This document shows, piece after piece, positions 1-8,880 of a DNA stretch of 64,000 nt (the stretch's first letter is position 1; each line of letters opens with the position of its first letter). This DNA comes from an uncultured Desulfovibrio sp. (GTDB lineage: Bacteria; Desulfobacterota; Desulfovibrionia; Desulfovibrionales; Desulfovibrionaceae). The stretch spans positions 1 through 64,000 of the forward strand of contig CALBAX010000134.1 in assembly GCA_937926875.1 (NCBI GenBank). The letters are read 5' to 3'. The notes under the pieces were generated by a model. It saw only the letters and a program-made list of their open reading frames with translations. It was not told the origin of the DNA and made no database searches. The position numbers were made by a program, and so were the translations under genes.

Positions 1-33
1 CTTCCCCCCTGCAAACGACCGGACAACGACCAT

Positions 34-2394
34 CTACACCTTGAAGAAGCGCAACCGCAGCGCGTTGCTGACCACGGAGAAGGAGGACAGGGCCATGGCG
101 GTGCCGGCGATCATGGGCGAGAGCATGGGCCCGCCAAAGACATGCAGCAGGCCGGCGGCCACGGGCAGGCCCAGCAGGTTGTAGCCGAAGGCCCAGCCCA
201 GGTTCTGGCGGATGTTGCGCATGGTGGCGCGGGAAAGGGCCAGGGCGGTGAGCACGGCCTCCATGCCGCCGCGCATGAGCACGATGTCCCCGGCCTCGGC
301 GCTCACGTCCACACCGCTGCCCACGGCCATGCCCACGTCGGCCACAGCCAGGGCCGGGGCGTCATTGATGCCGTCGCCCACCATGGCCACCAGCAGGCCT
401 TCGGCCTGGAGCTGGCGGATGCGCTCGGCCTTTTCGGCGGGCAGCAGCCCGGCGGCCACATCGGCGTCAGCCAGACCGGCCTGCCGGGCCACGGCCCGGG
501 CGGTGCGCTCGTTGTCACCGGTAAGCATGACCACCCGGATGCCCATCTCGTGCAGACGGGCCACCACCGCGGCGGATTCGGGACGCAGGGCGTCAGCCAG
601 CGAGAGGATGCCCGCCATCTGGAGGTCGCCCCACTGCCAGCGGGCACTGTCGTCATCTGCGGTACCGGCAAGGGCGGCACGGGCCGGAGCCAGCGCCAGC
701 AGCAGCGGCGTCTGCCCGGCCTCGGCCAGTGCGGCCAGCTGTTCCAGCACTGCGGCATCGGGCACGATGCGGTTCTGCTCCATGAAGGCGGCATTGCCCA
801 GGGCCACGCGCCAGGCCGTGCCGTCCAGCGTCACCACACCGGCGATGCCCAGGCCGGGCGCCACGTCCACGGCATCCACCGGGCAGGCGGGGCAACCGCG
901 TTCCTTGCCCGCGGCCACCAGGGCCAGGGCCAGCGGATGTTCGGAGCGGGCCTCCAGCGCGGCAGCCAGGGTGACGAGGGCCTGCTCGTCATGCTTTGCG
1001 AGAGGGACCACGCCCGTCAGCACGGGCTTGCCGGTGGTCAGGGTCCCGGTCTTGTCCACGGCGATGGCCCGGACGTGACCGGCCTGCTCCAGGGCCGCGC
1101 CGTTCTTGATGAGCACGCCCAGCTGGGCGCCGCGACCGGTGCCCACCATGATGGACATGGGCGTGGCCAGGCCCATGGCGCAGGGGCAGGCCATGACCAG
1201 CACGGCCACGAAGACCGTGACGGCCACGGTGGCGGGCTCGTCGCTGAAGACCAGCCAGGCCAGCCCGGCCAGCGTGGCGATGCCCATGACCGCGGGCACG
1301 AAATAGAAGCTCACGCGGTCGGCCAGGCGGGCGATGGGGGCCTTGCTGCCCTGGGCCTCGCGCACCAGACGGATGATGCGGGCCAGACGGGTGTCCTGTC
1401 CCACATGTTCGGCGGTCATGGTCAGGGCGCCTTCACCGTTGACGCTCCCGGCCACGAGGCTGTCGCCGGGGCCCACGGCCACGGGGATGGACTCCCCGGT
1501 CAGCAGGGAAAGGTCCACGGCGCTCTTGCCGCCGGCCACGCTGCCGTCCACGGGGATGCGGGCACCGGGCCGGATGACCAGGGTATCGCCGGGCATGACC
1601 TCGTTCAGCGGGATCTCGCGGCTCTGGCCGTCAGCTTCCAGACGCAGGGCCGTTTCCGGCGTCAGGCGCAGCAGCGCGCCCATGGCGTCCCCGGCCTTGC
1701 GCTTGGCCGTGGCCTCCAGGAACTGGCCCAGCTCGATCATGGTCAGCAGCACGGCCACGGATTCATAGTAAAGGTTCATGGCCCGCAGCTGGGGCTCGCT
1801 GCCCGCAAGGCCCAGCAGGGTCGTCCACAGGCTGTAGAGCAGGGCCGAGCCCGTGCCCACGGCCACCAGACTGTCCATGGTGGGGGCCTTGTGCGCCAGG
1901 GCCAGCAGGCCTTCGCGGTAAAAATGGCGGCCCAGCCAGACCACGGGCAGGGTCAGGGCCAGCTGCGCCAGCATGAAGGTGCGTGGCGCGTGGTGCGGAT
2001 CGAGCCAGGCGGGCAGGGGCATGCCCAGCATATGCCCCATGGAGAGGACGAGCAGGGGCACGGCAAACACCAGCATGGGGCCCAGACGCCCCAGGCGCAC
2101 GCGGCGGTCTTTTTCGTCCTGCTGCCGTTTTTTCTCGTACTGGACGGCCACGTCCTCTTCCTGTGACGGCACGGCGCTGAAGCCCATGCCCGCCACGCGT
2201 TCCATGATCAGGGGCACGGTCTCGCCCTCCGTGCCCGGCTTGAGCCAGATCTGCGCCTTGGCCGTGGCCAGGTTGACCGCGATGCGCTCCACGTTCTCCA
2301 TGCGCCCCACCACGCGTTCGATGCGCGAGGAGCAGGCGGCGCAATGCATGCCGCCGATGTCAAAACGCAAGGGACCTGCCTTTCGCGTTTCCAT
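34..2394 (-). CDS. copA: Copper-exporting P1B-type ATPase
   Basis: ATP-driven Cu(I) efflux pump of the inner membrane (786 aa, a normal length). One N-terminal heavy-metal-associated domain carries GMHCAACSS (Cys18, Cys21). The actuator TGES lies near residues 299-302, the intramembrane CPC metal site at 403-405, the phosphorylation motif DKTGTLT at 447-453, the SEHPLA nucleotide motif near 486, and GDGINDAP close to the end of the P-domain. The open frame continues upstream to 2619, but the ATG at 2394 is preceded by a strong AGGAGG and directly begins the HMA domain, so I chose it. It is divergent from a copZ-like chaperone gene. CPC plus a single HMA domain point to Cu(I) rather than Zn/Cd. 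Metal specificity is a family inference. Confidence 0.95.
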   Translation of the reverse strand: METRKAGPLRFDIGGMHCAACSSRIERVVGRMENVERIAVNLATAKAQIWLKPGTEGETVPLIMERVAGMGFSAVPSQEEDVAVQYEKKRQQDEKDRRVRLGRLGPMLVFAVPLLVLSMGHMLGMPLPAWLDPHHAPRTFMLAQLALTLPVVWLGRHFYREGLLALAHKAPTMDSLVAVGTGSALLYSLWTTLLGLAGSEPQLRAMNLYYESVAVLLTMIELGQFLEATAKRKAGDAMGALLRLTPETALRLEADGQSREIPLNEVMPGDTLVIRPGARIPVDGSVAGGKSAVDLSLLTGESIPVAVGPGDSLVAGSVNGEGALTMTAEHVGQDTRLARIIRLVREAQGSKAPIARLADRVSFYFVPAVMGIATLAGLAWLVFSDEPATVAVTVFVAVLVMACPCAMGLATPMSIMVGTGRGAQLGVLIKNGAALEQAGHVRAIAVDKTGTLTTGKPVLTGVVPLAKHDEQALVTLAAALEARSEHPLALALVAAGKERGCPACPVDAVDVAPGLGIAGVVTLDGTAWRVALGNAAFMEQNRIVPDAAVLEQLAALAEAGQTPLLLALAPARAALAGTADDDSARWQWGDLQMAGILSLADALRPESAAVVARLHEMGIRVVMLTGDNERTARAVARQAGLADADVAAGLLPAEKAERIRQLQAEGLLVAMVGDGINDAPALAVADVGMAVGSGVDVSAEAGDIVLMRGGMEAVLTALALSRATMRNIRQNLGWAFGYNLLGLPVAAGLLHVFGGPMLSPMIAGTAMALSSFSVVSNALRLRFFKV

Positions 2395-2439
2395 AAAACC
2401 TCCTGCCCGCCGGTGGTCTTGACGCTCCGTTCCGGCAGT

Positions 2440-2468
2440 ATTATTCCTGATGGTGCTCCCATTGAAAA
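2440..2468 (-). promoter_or_regulatory. Predicted sigma-70 promoter of copA
   Basis: On the minus strand a TTTTCA (-35, plus 2463-2468) is separated by exactly 17 bases from AATAAT (-10, plus 2440-2445), 45 bases upstream of the copA start codon. The -35 box lies inside the Fur-like palindrome at 2461-2479. Seen by eye only. Confidence 0.45.
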
Positions 2469-2479
2469 TGAAAATCAAT
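2461..2479. promoter_or_regulatory. Fur-like box between copA and copZ
   Basis: The 19-mer ATTGAAAATGAAAATCAAT has inverted ATTGA/TCAAT ends and a core that differs at two positions from the TGAAAATnATTTTCA pattern described for Desulfovibrio Fur boxes. It overlaps the predicted -35 element of copA and lies 28 bases before the copZ-like start. A copper regulator of another family could also use it. Confidence 0.45.
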
Positions 2480-2506
2480 ATGTGGGAACACAGCAAGGAG
2501 TGTCGC

Positions 2507-2704
2507 ATGAAGATCCTCAAAGTCAACGGCATGCGTTGTGGCCATTGCAAGGCCGCCGTGGAAGAAGCCGCCGCCAAGATCCCCGGCGTGAGCAAGCCCG
2601 TGGTGGACCTGGACGCCAAGGAACTGCGCTATGAAGAAAGCGCTCCGGTCGATGAGGCCGCCCTGCGCCAGGCCATCTTCGACATCGGTTTCGACCCCCA
2701 ATGA
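2507..2704 (+). CDS. copZ: CopZ-like heavy-metal-associated chaperone
   Basis: A 65-residue single HMA-domain protein, the size of CopZ/Atx1 copper chaperones, with the metal motif GMRCGHC near residues 8-14. Such proteins bind Cu(I) in the cytoplasm and pass it to the HMA domain of CopA. Start chosen at the ATG at 2507 because AAGGAG sits seven bases upstream; the longer open frame to 2450 has no Shine-Dalgarno. It is divergently arranged with copA, which supports a joint copper-detoxification role. A mercury-type (MerP) role is less likely because there is no signal peptide. Confidence 0.88.
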   Translation: MKILKVNGMRCGHCKAAVEEAAAKIPGVSKPVVDLDAKELRYEESAPVDEAALRQAIFDIGFDPQ

Positions 2705-2729
2705 CCCCACGACCGACACATCTTTTTCA

Positions 2730-2752
2730 GGCCGCGCATGCGGCCTTTTTTT
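2730..2752 (+). terminator. Intrinsic terminator after copZ
   Basis: GGCCGC-GCAT-GCGGCC stem-loop followed by seven T residues, 26 bases after the copZ stop codon. Confidence 0.85.
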
Positions 2753-2930
2753 GTGCCCTGCGTCCGGAGCAAGCTGCCCCACAAAAAATAGTTCATAAAA
2801 TCACAGAAGGCTAGTCCAATTATTCTGCACGGATATAGTAAAAAATCGTGTTCCACTTGCCGAGATGGTCTAAAAAACGTACTCATACAATATCTTTTCC
2901 GCAGATCGACAGCCCTCTTCAGGAGAGAAC

Positions 2931-3926
2931 ATGCTGCGACACACCATCACTGTGGCAGGCGGCGGCAGCTGGGGCACGGCCCTGGCCCATCTGCTGGCTG
3001 TCCGCGGGCACAGGACACGCCTGTGGCTGCGCGACGCCGCCGTGGCCGAGGCCATCAACGACCGGCACGAGAACCCGCGCTACCTGCCGGGGCTCGCGCT
3101 GCATCCCGACCTGGCGGCCGGGACAGGGCCGGAACTTTTGGACACCGAGCTCCTTTTGCTGGCCATCCCCTGCCAGCAGCTGCGCGGCTGGCTCCACGCC
3201 ATGCGGGAGCATCTGCATGACGAGCCTGTGCTCATCAATGCCGCCAAGGGGCTGGAGCTGGGCACGCTCTCCCCGTGCAGCCGCATCGTGGCGGAAGAGC
3301 TGGCGGGCAGGCCGTTCCACTACGCCATGCTTTCCGGGCCTTCCTTCGCGGCCGAAGTGGTGCGCGACCAGCCCACGGCCGTGGTGCTGGCCACGGCGGA
3401 AGAGGCGCTGGGCTGCCGTCTGCGCGAACTTTTTTCCAGCGCCACCTTCCGATGCTACTCCAGCACCGACGTGCTGGGCGTGGAGCTGGGCGGCGCGCTG
3501 AAGAACGTCATGGCCATCGCGGCCGGCGTCTGTGACGGGCTGGGGCTGGGGCACAACAGCCGGGCGGCCCTGCTGACGCGCGGTCTGGCCGAGATGAGCC
3601 GTATCGGCGAGGCCTGCGGGGCGCAGGCGGCCACCTTCATGGGCCTTTCCGGCCTGGGCGACCTGGCGCTGACCTGCACGGGCGACCTTTCCCGCAACCG
3701 GCAGGTGGGCCTGCGGCTGGGACGGGGGGAACGCCTGGAGCACATCACCTCCAGCCTGGGCATGGTGGCCGAGGGGGTCAAGACCACCGCGGCGGTCTAC
3801 GACCTGGCCCGGCGGCTGGGCGTGGAGACGCCGGTGACCGATACCGTCCAGGGCCTGCTGCACGGGGGCGAGTCCCCCCGCGAAGCGGTCATGCGCCTGA
3901 TGACGAGGACTTTGCGCCAGGAATGA
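2931..3926 (+). CDS. gpsA: NAD(P)H-dependent glycerol-3-phosphate dehydrogenase
   Basis: Reduces dihydroxyacetone phosphate to sn-glycerol 3-phosphate, the first step of phospholipid synthesis (331 aa, normal length). The N-terminal Rossmann motif GGGSWGTALA is near residues 10-19; NAAKGLE, LSGPSFAAEV and the helix block GGALKNVMAIAAG follow, then GLSGLGDLALTCTG with NRQVG, all typical of GpsA. AGGAGA lies five bases before the ATG. Upstream is an AT-rich stretch (2760-2920) that probably holds its promoter. It is transcribed alone: the next gene starts 180 bases downstream behind its own palindromic region. Confidence 0.95.
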   Translation: MLRHTITVAGGGSWGTALAHLLAVRGHRTRLWLRDAAVAEAINDRHENPRYLPGLALHPDLAAGTGPELLDTELLLLAIPCQQLRGWLHAMREHLHDEPVLINAAKGLELGTLSPCSRIVAEELAGRPFHYAMLSGPSFAAEVVRDQPTAVVLATAEEALGCRLRELFSSATFRCYSSTDVLGVELGGALKNVMAIAAGVCDGLGLGHNSRAALLTRGLAEMSRIGEACGAQAATFMGLSGLGDLALTCTGDLSRNRQVGLRLGRGERLEHITSSLGMVAEGVKTTAAVYDLARRLGVETPVTDTVQGLLHGGESPREAVMRLMTRTLRQE

Positions 3927-3929
3927 CAA

Positions 3930-3950
3930 GCAAGCCAAAAAGAGGCTTGC
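3930..3950 (+). terminator. Stem-loop after gpsA
   Basis: GCAAGCC-AAAAAGA-GGCTTGC hairpin four bases after the gpsA stop. There is no T-run after it, so termination is uncertain; it may protect the 3' end. Confidence 0.4.
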
Positions 3951-3984
3951 GCCAGTCAGGAATGTCGCGTATCTTTTGGCTAAT

Positions 3985-4006
3985 CGTGAAAAAAATTTTT
4001 TTCACG
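3985..4006. promoter_or_regulatory. Perfect 22-bp palindrome upstream of cooM
   Basis: CGTG, seven A, seven T, CACG: a perfect dyad 99 bases before the cooM start. The spacing (GTGA-N12-TCAC) does not fit the CRP/HcpR pattern with N6, and it is not the TGTCG-type CooA site. It may be an operator, or an A/U stem at the end of the gpsA transcript. Confidence 0.4.
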
Positions 4007-4105
4007 AGGATATCCCGCCGGAAGGGCAAACACGGGCAGATGACGCGCATCCACGTCCATCTGCAATAATTTTGTACTTTTTACCCGGCAGACAATGGGG
4101 CGCGT

Positions 4106-7100
4106 ATGACAATACCATCCTACACGGCAAGCGGTTCCTTCATCCTTTTCATCCCGGGCCTGCTGTTCCTGCTGTACGGCGCATGGCAGGCGATCCGCCA
4201 GCGGCAGAACGCCCGCCGGCTCATCCTGTGGGGGGCCGTGCATGACGCGGGCCTCATCTGCATGGCGCTGGGTGCGGCCAATGCCGCCGCCGGCACTGGC
4301 GTCTGGCTGTTCGTGGCCTTCCAGCTGCTGGCCCGCGGCCTGAGCTGGAGCGCCCTCAATTCCCTGGCCGGGCCTGCCGCGCCGTCGGCGACCTTCGCGG
4401 CCCTGCGCGGGGCCGTCAAACTCCAGCCCGTCAATGGCGCCCTGCTCGCCCTCGGCCTCATGGCCAGCGTGGGTGGTTCGCCCTTCCTGATCCCGGAAGG
4501 GCGTCTTTTTATCACCCAGGGCATACTGGCCTCTTCCCTGCCCCTGCACTGCGGCCTGTTCTGCACCGTGCTGGCGGCCGTCACGGCCACCGCCCTCATC
4601 GCCCTGCATGTGGATGCCCTGCGCCAGTGCTTCCTGCAGCCCTGTAGCGCCGCCTGTGACGGCGATGTCCCCGGCAACTGCCGCTCCGACGCCCTGACCC
4701 TGGTGCTGGGCGTGCTGGTGGCCCTCATGGGCCTGGCCCGCGCCCCCATGCTGGATGTGGCCGCCGGCTGGGCCGGCCTGCAGGTGGCCCACGCCGCCGT
4801 GCATCCCGCCTTCTGGATCTACTTTGCCGGTGCCTTCGTCTGTGGCGTGGCCGCCTGGGCAAGGTTCCGCTGGATGCCCCACCTTGGCGTGCTGGCCTGT
4901 GCCGCCGCCCTGGCCGCGACCCTGACGCTGGATGCGCCCGCGCCCGTGGCCCTGCTCTTCCTGGTGATGATCGGCTTCATCGCCTTCATCGTCTCGGTGT
5001 ACTCCCTGGGCTACATGGCCCACGCCCACCGGCAGGGCTGGTACTGGTTCTTCCTGCTGCTGACCTTCGCCTCCCTGGCCGGCATCGTCTCCACGCCCGA
5101 CATGGCCGCCATGTACGGCTACTGGGAACTGATGACCTTCGCCTCCTACTTCCTGGTGGTGCACGAAGCCAACCGCGTGGCCTTCGACGCGGGCTTCAAA
5201 TACTACCTGATGTGCGCGGGCGGCGCCCTGCTGATGCTGCCCGGCATGCTGCTGCTGGGCAACGGCGGCCTGGGCCTTGCCGATGTCCGCATCCAGAGCG
5301 CCCTGCTTTCGCCCCATGTGCTGAACATGGCCGCCCTGCTCTGCCTCGTCGGCTTCGGCGTCAAGGCCGGTCTGGTGCCCCTGCACTCCTGGCTGCCCGA
5401 TGCCCACCCCGCCGCGCCTTCCTCGGTGTCCGGTCCCCTGTCCGGTATCATCACCAAGATGGGCATGTTCGGCATCGTGGTCCTGCTGCTGGGCCAGACC
5501 AACGGCGCCCTGTTCGCCAGGGCCGAGGTCTTCGGCCTGTCCTGGTTCGGCTCCATCCTGACCTTCATGGGCGCGGCCACCCTGATCTTCGGTGAGCTCA
5601 TGGCCCTGAAGCAGGACGACATCAAGCGCATGCTGGCCTATTCGACCCTGGGCCAGCTGGGCGAGATCGCCCTCGTGCTGGGCATGGGCACCTGGCTGGC
5701 CACGGCCGGTGCGCTCTCGCACATGCTCAGCCACGCCATCATGAAGGACCTGCTCTTCCTCGGTGCGGGCGCCCTCATCCTGCGGGCCGGCAGCCGCAAG
5801 CTCGCCGACCTGCGCGGCCTTGGCCGGTGCATGCCCTGGACCGTGAGCTGCATGGCCGTGGGCCTCATCTGCATCATGGGCCTGCCGCCGTTCACCGCCT
5901 TCTTCAGCAAATACCTGATGATCCAGTCCGCCATCCACGCCGGTCATCCCGCGCTGGCGGCCCTGATCCTCATCGGCTCCCTGGTGGGCGCCATCTACTA
6001 CGTGCGCATCCTCAAGACCCTGGTCTTCGAGGAACGCCCCGCTGACCTGCCCATGGTGGAAGAGGCCCCGTGGTCCATCCGTGGCGCCCTCATGGCCCTG
6101 GCCGCCCTCAGCCTGCTGCTGGGCCTGGCCCCCTGGGCCCCGCTCACGCTGGTCATCCCCGTGGCCTCGGCCTGCTTCGCCCCGGCCTCCATGGATCTGG
6201 TCGTGCTCCAGTCCGTCATGGCGCCCTGGCCCGTCTATGTGGCCGTGCCCGTGTTCGGTGCCCTGCTGCCGGCCTTCTTCCGCCGCGATCCCGTCTGGGC
6301 CGCCCGCTCCAGCGCCTTCGTGCTGCTGCTGACCGCCGCCCTGGTGATCTTCCTGGGCCGCGACCTGGATACCCTGAGCTACTGCTTCGCGCTCATCGTG
6401 CCGCTCATCGGCGCCCTGAACGTCTTCTACGCCCAGGGCTACATGTCCCACAGCCACACCCAGTGGCGCTTCTACTGTGCCTTCACCGCCATGTGCGGCG
6501 GCCTGGTGGGCATCTCCGCCAGCACCTACCTCTTCCAGTTCTTCCTGTTCTGGGAGATCATGAGCTCGTGGACGCTCTACATGGCCATCGCCCATGAAGG
6601 CGACAGGGCCTCGCTGCGCGAAGCCTTCAAGTACTTCTTCTTCAACGTGCTGGGCGCCGGCTTCATCTTCGTGGGCGTCTGTGTGCTTGGCCCGGCCACG
6701 CCGTTCACGTCCGGGTCCATGCAGCACCTGACCAAGATCTTCCTGCTGCCCGGCTGGATCGTCTGGGGCGGTACCGCCCTGCTGGCCATCGGTTTCGTCA
6801 TGAAGGCCGCCCAGCTGCCCTTCCGCATCGACTGGCAGATGCATCCGGCCCTGGCCCCCACGCCCGTATCCGGCTACATATCCTCGGTGCTGCTGAAGAG
6901 CTCCATCCTGGGCCTCGTCAAGCTCTTCATGCTCATGGGCGGCAGCCTGGCCATGATCGGCGTCAGCGCCGCCTGGCCCAATGAAATGATCCAGACCGCG
7001 GTCATGTGGATCGGCGGCATCACCATCGTCATGGCCGCCACCCAGGCCCTGCTGGTCAACAACGTGAAGCTGGTCTTCATCTACTCCACCGTGAGCCAGA

Positions 7101-7891
7101 TCGGTTACATGGTGCTGGCCGTGGCTGCCGGCGGTGCCCTGGGCTACGCGGGCAGCATGCTGCACGTGATCAACCACGTGTTCTTCAAGGACCTGCTCTT
7201 CCTCGTCTGCGGCGCCGTGATGTTCGCCACCCACGCCGACAGCCTGGATGACCTGGGCGGCATCGGCCGCAAGATGCCCTTCACCCTGTGCATGTTCGCC
7301 ATCGCCGGCCTGTCCGTGGTCGGTGTGCCGCCCACCAGCGGCTTCTCGTCCAAGTGGATCATTTACCACGCCCTGATGCAGGCGGACCAGCCCTTCCTGG
7401 CCCTGCTCTCCCTGGTGGGCAGCGTGCTGACCCTGGCCTACATCGCCAAGTTCCTGCATGCGGCCTTCCTGGGCCAGCCTTCCAAGCATCTGGACCATGT
7501 GCAGGAAGCTCCGCTGACCATGCGCGTGCCCATGGCCATCCTGGCCATCGGCTGCATCATCACCGGCCTCTTCCCCGGCCTGATGCTCTGGCCCATCAAC
7601 GCCATCCTGGGCGACTACAACGCCGGCAGCCTGGCGGTGGGCCTCTCGGGCCTGCAGGAAGGCCCCGGTGCCTGGAACGCCACCGGCCTGAGCGTGATGA
7701 TGGCCATCGCCGCCGCTGCGGGCTGGTACTTCGTGCGCCGCTTCGTGGTGCTGCGTGAAGTGGACGTGCATACCTGCGGCCTGCCCACCGAGGTGGCCAC
7801 CAGCCGCATGGCGCCCTCGGGCATCTACGGCGGGCTGGTTCGCCGCCTGGCCTGGTTCCCGGGCAATACCAGCGTAGACAACAAGAGCTAG
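4106..7891 (+). CDS. cooM: Energy-converting hydrogenase, large antiporter-like membrane subunit CooM
   Basis: Very large polytopic membrane protein (1261 aa) with two complex I NuoL/NuoN-type antiporter modules in tandem. The first has MYGYWELMTF near residue 336 and LVPLHSWLPDAHPAAPSS near 422; the second has FWEIMSSWTLY near 812 and LPFRIDWQMHPALAPTPVSGYISS near 902. This fused arrangement is typical of CooM in CO-linked hydrogenases (Rhodospirillum, Desulfovibrio). It should carry the ion-pumping part of the complex. It is the first gene of an eight-gene operon in the order M-K-L-(small ORF)-X-U-H-HypA-F. The start codon has only a weak GGGG upstream. A long open frame on the opposite strand is a GC-bias artefact. 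Confidence 0.9.
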   Translation: MTIPSYTASGSFILFIPGLLFLLYGAWQAIRQRQNARRLILWGAVHDAGLICMALGAANAAAGTGVWLFVAFQLLARGLSWSALNSLAGPAAPSATFAALRGAVKLQPVNGALLALGLMASVGGSPFLIPEGRLFITQGILASSLPLHCGLFCTVLAAVTATALIALHVDALRQCFLQPCSAACDGDVPGNCRSDALTLVLGVLVALMGLARAPMLDVAAGWAGLQVAHAAVHPAFWIYFAGAFVCGVAAWARFRWMPHLGVLACAAALAATLTLDAPAPVALLFLVMIGFIAFIVSVYSLGYMAHAHRQGWYWFFLLLTFASLAGIVSTPDMAAMYGYWELMTFASYFLVVHEANRVAFDAGFKYYLMCAGGALLMLPGMLLLGNGGLGLADVRIQSALLSPHVLNMAALLCLVGFGVKAGLVPLHSWLPDAHPAAPSSVSGPLSGIITKMGMFGIVVLLLGQTNGALFARAEVFGLSWFGSILTFMGAATLIFGELMALKQDDIKRMLAYSTLGQLGEIALVLGMGTWLATAGALSHMLSHAIMKDLLFLGAGALILRAGSRKLADLRGLGRCMPWTVSCMAVGLICIMGLPPFTAFFSKYLMIQSAIHAGHPALAALILIGSLVGAIYYVRILKTLVFEERPADLPMVEEAPWSIRGALMALAALSLLLGLAPWAPLTLVIPVASACFAPASMDLVVLQSVMAPWPVYVAVPVFGALLPAFFRRDPVWAARSSAFVLLLTAALVIFLGRDLDTLSYCFALIVPLIGALNVFYAQGYMSHSHTQWRFYCAFTAMCGGLVGISASTYLFQFFLFWEIMSSWTLYMAIAHEGDRASLREAFKYFFFNVLGAGFIFVGVCVLGPATPFTSGSMQHLTKIFLLPGWIVWGGTALLAIGFVMKAAQLPFRIDWQMHPALAPTPVSGYISSVLLKSSILGLVKLFMLMGGSLAMIGVSAAWPNEMIQTAVMWIGGITIVMAATQALLVNNVKLVFIYSTVSQIGYMVLAVAAGGALGYAGSMLHVINHVFFKDLLFLVCGAVMFATHADSLDDLGGIGRKMPFTLCMFAIAGLSVVGVPPTSGFSSKWIIYHALMQADQPFLALLSLVGSVLTLAYIAKFLHAAFLGQPSKHLDHVQEAPLTMRVPMAILAIGCIITGLFPGLMLWPINAILGDYNAGSLAVGLSGLQEGPGAWNATGLSVMMAIAAAAGWYFVRRFVVLREVDVHTCGLPTEVATSRMAPSGIYGGLVRRLAWFPGNTSVDNKS

Positions 7892-7906
7892 GAAGGAGAA
7901 ACCGAG

Positions 7907-8869
7907 ATGACCGACATCATTCTTGGTGTGCTGCACATGTGCATTTTCCCCGGCGGCCTGTTCGCGCTGGCTGTGGGGCTGTTGTTCAAAGGCCTTGACC
8001 GCCGTGTCGAGGCCCGCCTGCAGCGCCGCGTGGGCCCGCCGCTGATCCAGCCCCTGCTGGACATCGCCAAACTGCTGACCAAGGAGACCCTGATCCCCAA
8101 AACGGCCGTGCGCAGCGTCTTCCTGGCCGCGCCCGTGGTGGGCTTTGCGGGCATGGCCGTCTGTGCGGCCTTCATCCCCGTGCCCGGCGTGTTCGACGGC
8201 CTGTACAACATGGGCGACCTGCTGGTGCTCTTCTACCTGCTGCCCATCCCGGCCATCGCCATCATGCTGGGCGGCTCGGCCTCCAGCTCGCCCTTCGGCG
8301 CCATGGGCTTTTCGCGTGAGATGCTCATGATGCTGGCCTACGAGACCCCCCTGCTCATGATCCTGCTGGCCGTGGCCATGCTGGTGGGCAAGGCCACCGG
8401 CACCGGTGCCGAGTTCTCCCTGCTGGCCATCGTGGACTGGCAGCAGGGCGCCGGTTCCCTGGGCCTCAACCCGGTCATGATCCCGGCCCTGCTGGCCTAC
8501 CTGATCTTCCTGCCCGGCACCATGGGCGTGCCGCCCTTCGACATCCCCGAAGCCGAGACCGAAGTGCTGGAAGGTCCCCTGCTGGAATACGGCGGCCCCC
8601 TGCTGGCCCTGTTCCAGATCGGCTCCGCCCTCAAGACCTTCGTGGTCCTGGGCTTGGGCGTGGCCCTGTTCTTCCCCGGCACCATCTCCGACTTCTGGAT
8701 CGTCAACCTGGTCTGGTTCGTCTTCAAGTGTCTGGTGCTGATGCTGCTGTCCCTGACCCTGGTCAAGTCCGCCACCGGGCGTTTCCGCATCGACCAGGCG
8801 TTCCGCTTTTATGTGAAGGTCCCCACCGTCCTGGCTCTGGTGAGCCTGGTGCTGGTGTGGGCGCTGTAA
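7907..8869 (+). CDS. cooK: Energy-converting hydrogenase membrane subunit CooK (NuoH-like)
   Basis: A 320-aa NuoH/HyfC-type membrane protein that anchors the peripheral hydrogenase arm and links electron transfer to proton translocation. It has about eight hydrophobic helices and the conserved cytoplasmic loop with RVEARLQRRVGPPLIQPLLDIAKLL near residues 30-55 and PFDIPEAETEVLEGPLLEY near 210-227, both hallmarks of the family. It starts 15 bases after cooM with AAGGAG before the ATG and ends 11 bases before cooL. Confidence 0.92.
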   Translation: MTDIILGVLHMCIFPGGLFALAVGLLFKGLDRRVEARLQRRVGPPLIQPLLDIAKLLTKETLIPKTAVRSVFLAAPVVGFAGMAVCAAFIPVPGVFDGLYNMGDLLVLFYLLPIPAIAIMLGGSASSSPFGAMGFSREMLMMLAYETPLLMILLAVAMLVGKATGTGAEFSLLAIVDWQQGAGSLGLNPVMIPALLAYLIFLPGTMGVPPFDIPEAETEVLEGPLLEYGGPLLALFQIGSALKTFVVLGLGVALFFPGTISDFWIVNLVWFVFKCLVLMLLSLTLVKSATGRFRIDQAFRFYVKVPTVLALVSLVLVWAL

Positions 8870-8880
8870 GGAGGTCGGGC

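Noticed and set aside
142..2166. Plus-strand open frame opposite copA
   Set aside because: Composition is His/Gly/Gln-rich and it mirrors the P-type ATPase codons; no ribosome binding site.
3980..7936. A continuous open frame of more than 1300 codons on the minus strand opposite cooM
   Set aside because: It is His/Gly/Gln/Ala-rich with no domain pattern, lies exactly antisense to a clear membrane protein, and results from codon bias in high-GC DNA.
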